Part shown: positions 21,801 to 24,036 of the stretch, one piece after another
Position numbering within the stretch: the stretch's first letter is position 1
Layout of the letters: each line of letters starts with the position of its first letter
NCBI GenBank assembly: GCA_934777245.1
Contig: CAKVND010000035.1
Coordinates: 1-24,036, forward strand
From: an uncultured Candidatus Melainabacteria bacterium
GTDB lineage: Bacteria > Cyanobacteriota > Vampirovibrionia > Gastranaerophilales > Gastranaerophilaceae
Direction: 5' to 3'
DNA: 24,036 nucleotides
Notes under the pieces: generated by a model
Seen by the model: the letters and a program-made list of their open reading frames with translations, nothing else
What the model was told of the DNA's origin: nothing
Database searches by the model: none
Program-made: the position numbers and the translations under genes

Positions 21801-24036
21801 TTGGGAATTTGTAATCATATTTTAAAGCAAGCTTAATCAGAGGAAGTTGTTCCGGAGTTTTTGCTTGTCTTGTTTCGATACAAAGTTTTTGAACATCAAA
21901 TTCTTTCATGTTCTTAGCTAGATTTTCGGTTATAAAATCTAACTGCCAATCCTGTTTAATATTAGAAATAGCATCAGCTTCTTCCATAGTAAGCATTCTA
22001 CCTAATTTTTCTTTAATATTAGGATTGTTTAATATATCTATTCTTTGATTTAAATCTTTTATATCAAATAAATATTCAAATTTACCATCCTTAATACGTC
22101 CTGCTGCAAAATCATAATAACTGCTTGAATCATATTTAACACCGGTCTTATCCAAAGCAGTAAATCTTCTCAATGTTTCAGGCATTAATGTACGCACGCC
22201 ATTAATATCTTGGAAACACTGTTCCCATTCGAATTGTTTATTTTCACTAGGATTTGTTTTCAAAAATTCTCTAATATCATTTTTAGTCGCTTCATCTAGT
22301 TTCGGATCTAAAAGCGTTTTTATAATATCTGTATAATTATCATATCCTCTATTGCCGTAATGATTAGCATTATCAAATTGTTCTTTAGTAAACAATGCTC
22401 TATCTTCTGCTGATAACAACATGTATAAGTTTTTAAATTCATAAGAACTATTGAAATCTTGAAGTTTAATAACATCTTTTATATCGCTTACAGATTTTAC
22501 ATTTGTAAAATCAGGAATATAATCATAACTTGTATTCATTTTATTTAATGGAGTATGTTCAAAATAGTATTTTAGAGCCTCTACTTGTTCAGGAGTATTA
22601 ATATCTTTCAAAAGTTTTAGCATTGCACTGGTATCATTGAATAAATTGCTATTATAACTGTATTTTAAAGAATTTTTTTCATATTCGGCAATATTTTTAA
22701 ATAACATTGAAACAACTTCACGTTTAGAAGCATTGTCTCCTACTGCATCCAAGAAAAGTTTTACTTTGTTATCGTTATAATTACAAACTCCAGCTTCAAT
22801 ACCTTGTTGAATTAATTTTATATCTTCAGGTTTTGCATTCTTGAAAATTTTGATAATAAGATACAAGTTGTCATTATTTATATTCTTCAAAGCGTTTTCA
22901 GAAGCTAATATTTGCGAAATAGTTTTCGTTTCTTTTTTTGAAAGTTTTAAAATTTCTTTAACTACAGTGGAAGATAATTTTTTATCATTTAATTGACTTA
23001 CAAGTTCTTTAGGACTATCTGTGACTTTCAAACTACCATTAGATTTTACTTGAGCTGAAATACCACGTTCAATTCTTTCTGATTCAGTCCTAATGTAATT
23101 ATTAAAATCTTCTTCTTTAGATTTTAATAAATTAATCAAATCAAAGCCTTGTTCTTTAGCGGTTTTAATATGTGTATCAATATTCTTTAAATCTTCAATT
23201 GAAATTTCATTGGATTTAAGTATTTCAAGAATTTGTTGTTCAGTAACATAAGAACTTTGAAGCATTTTGTCAAAAGCTTCGTGTTTTTCAGGATGATTTA
23301 CAATTTCTTCTTTTATAACAGCACGTTCAGTTGGTGAAAATTTCTTTTTACTACCAACCATTGATTGTTCTAGAATATCTTCAACAAAATTTTGAAAATC
23401 ACATCCTGCTAAGATTCTTTCACGAGATTTTAAGTTTTGCACCACTTTTTCAATATTATTAGGAGTAATAAATTTCACTAAATCAACAAGTTCTGAAAGT
23501 TCAACAACGTTGACTTTGAAACCATTTTGATAATTTATTTTAATATCAGACAATACTTTTAAAACAGTTTCAGCATTTGGATTTTCTTTAATTAATGCAT
23601 TGATTTCTTCTTTATAATCTTTTAAACTTTCTTCACCATAAGTGTCTTTCAAGGCATTATATAAATCAACACCTTTTGAATCAGTAAACCATTCAACATC
23701 TTGAGCTCTAAAAATGTAGTTACCATCTTTATCTTTAATACTCAACAAAGAATTTGCCATTTCAGGATTATTACGAAATGCTTTTTCGATAAACTTTTTA
23801 TCAATAGAGTTAGATTTTTCTAAACGACCATTGACTTCATTCGAACGCATAGCATGACTTTCCTCACCTTGAATAGTAGTTTCGGTTGAGGATGATTGTT
23901 TCTTTGCAACAACTTCTGCTTCGTTTGAAGTATCACTTTTTGAGCCTTCACCTTTTGCAGCATTAAATAATTTTTCGTATTTACCGGCAACGGCTTCTAA
24001 CATTGCTGTTGCAAGGTCGTTTGAGTTTGCAAAACG
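18829..24036 (-). CDS. giant helical-repeat protein with a Trp-Cys domain and short LRR tail (start beyond right edge)
   Basis: The frame is open to the window's right end (RFANSNDLATAML precedes the first ATG, 24003), so at least 1735 residues are present and the start is missing. Residue numbers here run from that ATG. Residues about 1-1180 are alpha-helical repeats of roughly 36-40 residues, such as IVEIVKCINDKNIELARLLL and IVGIIRTINEDNLALAEKLC. About 1190-1340 is charged helical or coiled coil. About 1380-1600 is a globular domain with AEGSSWCLRFDNAHSYLQGG (Trp1525, Cys1526) and HFFVDKNGNSQVAI. From about 1641 short LRR-like units follow (DLDGSGLTAMPNLRIINGKL, ISNLRNLEMV). There is no visible signal peptide. 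The architecture suggests an adhesin, effector or scaffold. That is speculation. Confidence 0.75.
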   Translation of the reverse strand, partial: RFANSNDLATAMLEAVAGKYEKLFNAAKGEGSKSDTSNEAEVVAKKQSSSTETTIQGEESHAMRSNEVNGRLEKSNSIDKKFIEKAFRNNPEMANSLLSIKDKDGNYIFRAQDVEWFTDSKGVDLYNALKDTYGEESLKDYKEEINALIKENPNAETVLKVLSDIKINYQNGFKVNVVELSELVDLVKFITPNNIEKVVQNLKSRERILAGCDFQNFVEDILEQSMVGSKKKFSPTERAVIKEEIVNHPEKHEAFDKMLQSSYVTEQQILEILKSNEISIEDLKNIDTHIKTAKEQGFDLINLLKSKEEDFNNYIRTESERIERGISAQVKSNGSLKVTDSPKELVSQLNDKKLSSTVVKEILKLSKKETKTISQILASENALKNINNDNLYLIIKIFKNAKPEDIKLIQQGIEAGVCNYNDNKVKLFLDAVGDNASKREVVSMLFKNIAEYEKNSLKYSYNSNLFNDTSAMLKLLKDINTPEQVEALKYYFEHTPLNKMNTSYDYIPDFTNVKSVSDIKDVIKLQDFNSSYEFKNLYMLLSAEDRALFTKEQFDNANHYGNRGYDNYTDIIKTLLDPKLDEATKNDIREFLKTNPSENKQFEWEQCFQDINGVRTLMPETLRRFTALDKTGVKYDSSSYYDFAAGRIKDGKFEYLFDIKDLNQRIDILNNPNIKEKLGRMLTMEEADAISNIKQDWQLDFITENLAKNMKEFDVQKLCIETRQAKTPEQLPLIKLALKYDYKFPTKDGEIEKWSTSIYDHLTTKESVEAFEKIFERNDYTSNEAKTLLRFAYSGDGNAFALKYELLNKTGKLKSNIDSTIYENFIEATDNEFQAKFLEKISLFVEKHPEFKEYFEAMNPSNDVEQFYKNIDTQETLTTILNNLKKIENADLKYISEIVKPSKSYEGQKVFTDLLLSNFSNEKIDFIRSLKIEGACENDSLSNILCSDVNVEILKLIKNKSEQIYDIVEIVKCINDKNIELARLLLNDKNINLEDIADIIRSKFEYTKERYDAKIEFYNSFKNNTSDFECFIQVLRHVDETLKDFAINLYSRKDFSKKQIVGIIRTINEDNLALAEKLCADKDFPREYITKILNYAKDKSHVENIESIMSNSTIKNWVVENLKNGLNVENVYNLSRTQKMLINEQKNVKAVQEKTSKVKVQQKEEVVKSNDIIEAENQLAKCGVHPKLAAQYVKMCVENGFVNPVKYEAITKLASAGVGIKELKNIFNLAVGNNLSSANGEFRMQIIDDIVAFKQNGVLDDKLATNMSAVKNMTSAELKARLNTKIREQVKARIDGLDTEVKERLNKSGLDVDVIAQKAIAEVKLPKDVEIAPFEKASKIQTVQLRTPENIVGTEKVVLNKFKSEIDQSIWGDEKCFKKWAEDKIKDLMNFDKHSDYTAVGAYSSVNEKRVQGIKDWYKFLIEESSHKDDVFAHLLVIESLTKEFKPNNANVPPAVSHAAFEATYNSILEGNTTVSFSQIYARQTKQRAIEQFSKGKQNIDGIEGQWVTIPRSKKGEADYDEHIAMVQALAEGSSWCLRFDNAHSYLQGGNLHFFVDKNGNSQVAINETNGEITQIQKRYNQDSTVPVPYANVIEQWANKNNYHGLENIRQTALEQKPRFDELKTKLNKMQTENDAIGIFKLMNIKVEILPDGTYSLSNFSTNIEKFSLFDLGVNENALFKNVSEIQSNVDLDGSGLTAMPNLRIINGKLKFGDNKISNLRNLEMVNDQKVWWDK

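Overview
The window is AT-rich bacterial DNA with compact genes, strong AGGAG-type ribosome binding sites and short U-tract terminators. The best lineage guess is a gut member of the non-photosynthetic cyanobacterial sister group (Gastranaerophilales/Vampirovibrionia, formerly Melainabacteria). This is an inference from protein style: a prepilin beginning MKKTGFTLAEVLITLGIVG, a coiled-coil protein beginning MGMAASQARLL, a short CHAP-type protease-like protein, and a giant helical-repeat protein with a short leucine-rich tail. No rRNA or tRNA is present to confirm it.

Left part (1-5.5 kb): the start of an unknown gene and a small conserved protein on the minus strand, then rpsB-tsf (ribosomal protein S2 and EF-Ts) on the plus strand. 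rpsB has two tandem promoters and a strongly structured 5' leader of about 108 nt. The rpsB-tsf gap holds a 169-bp imperfect palindrome. Convergent to tsf lie a membrane protein and a short-form, divergent DXS (1-deoxy-D-xylulose-5-phosphate synthase-like) gene, each bounded by clear terminators.

Middle part (5.5-13.1 kb): a type IV pilin-like protein, a coiled-coil protein of a lineage-typical family, an MsbA-like ABC exporter, a manC-type GDP-mannose pyrophosphorylase/phosphomannose isomerase gene split by one in-frame TAA, gatA, and a small Gly/Ser/Cys-rich protein with 11-residue tandem repeats. The exporter and manC genes are 25 bp apart and fit a glycan or lipid export unit.

Right part (13.1-24 kb): recF and galE overlap on the minus strand as a coupled pair. 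Next come a small membrane-anchored protein, a protein with an aromatic/Asn-rich N-terminus and a CHAP-like domain preceded by two mutually exclusive hairpins, and a coupled minus-strand pair (GT2-like membrane glycosyltransferase with a C-terminal Cys cluster, plus a secreted four-Cys protein). The 3' part of a giant helical-repeat/LRR gene runs off the right edge.

No mobile element with a transposase, no CRISPR array and no obvious defence system was seen. The strongest candidates for something undescribed are the rpsB leader RNA, the rpsB-tsf palindrome, the repeat-containing Gly/Ser/Cys peptide, the start-codon hairpin switch before the CHAP gene, and the giant protein with its domain of conserved look around Trp-Cys.
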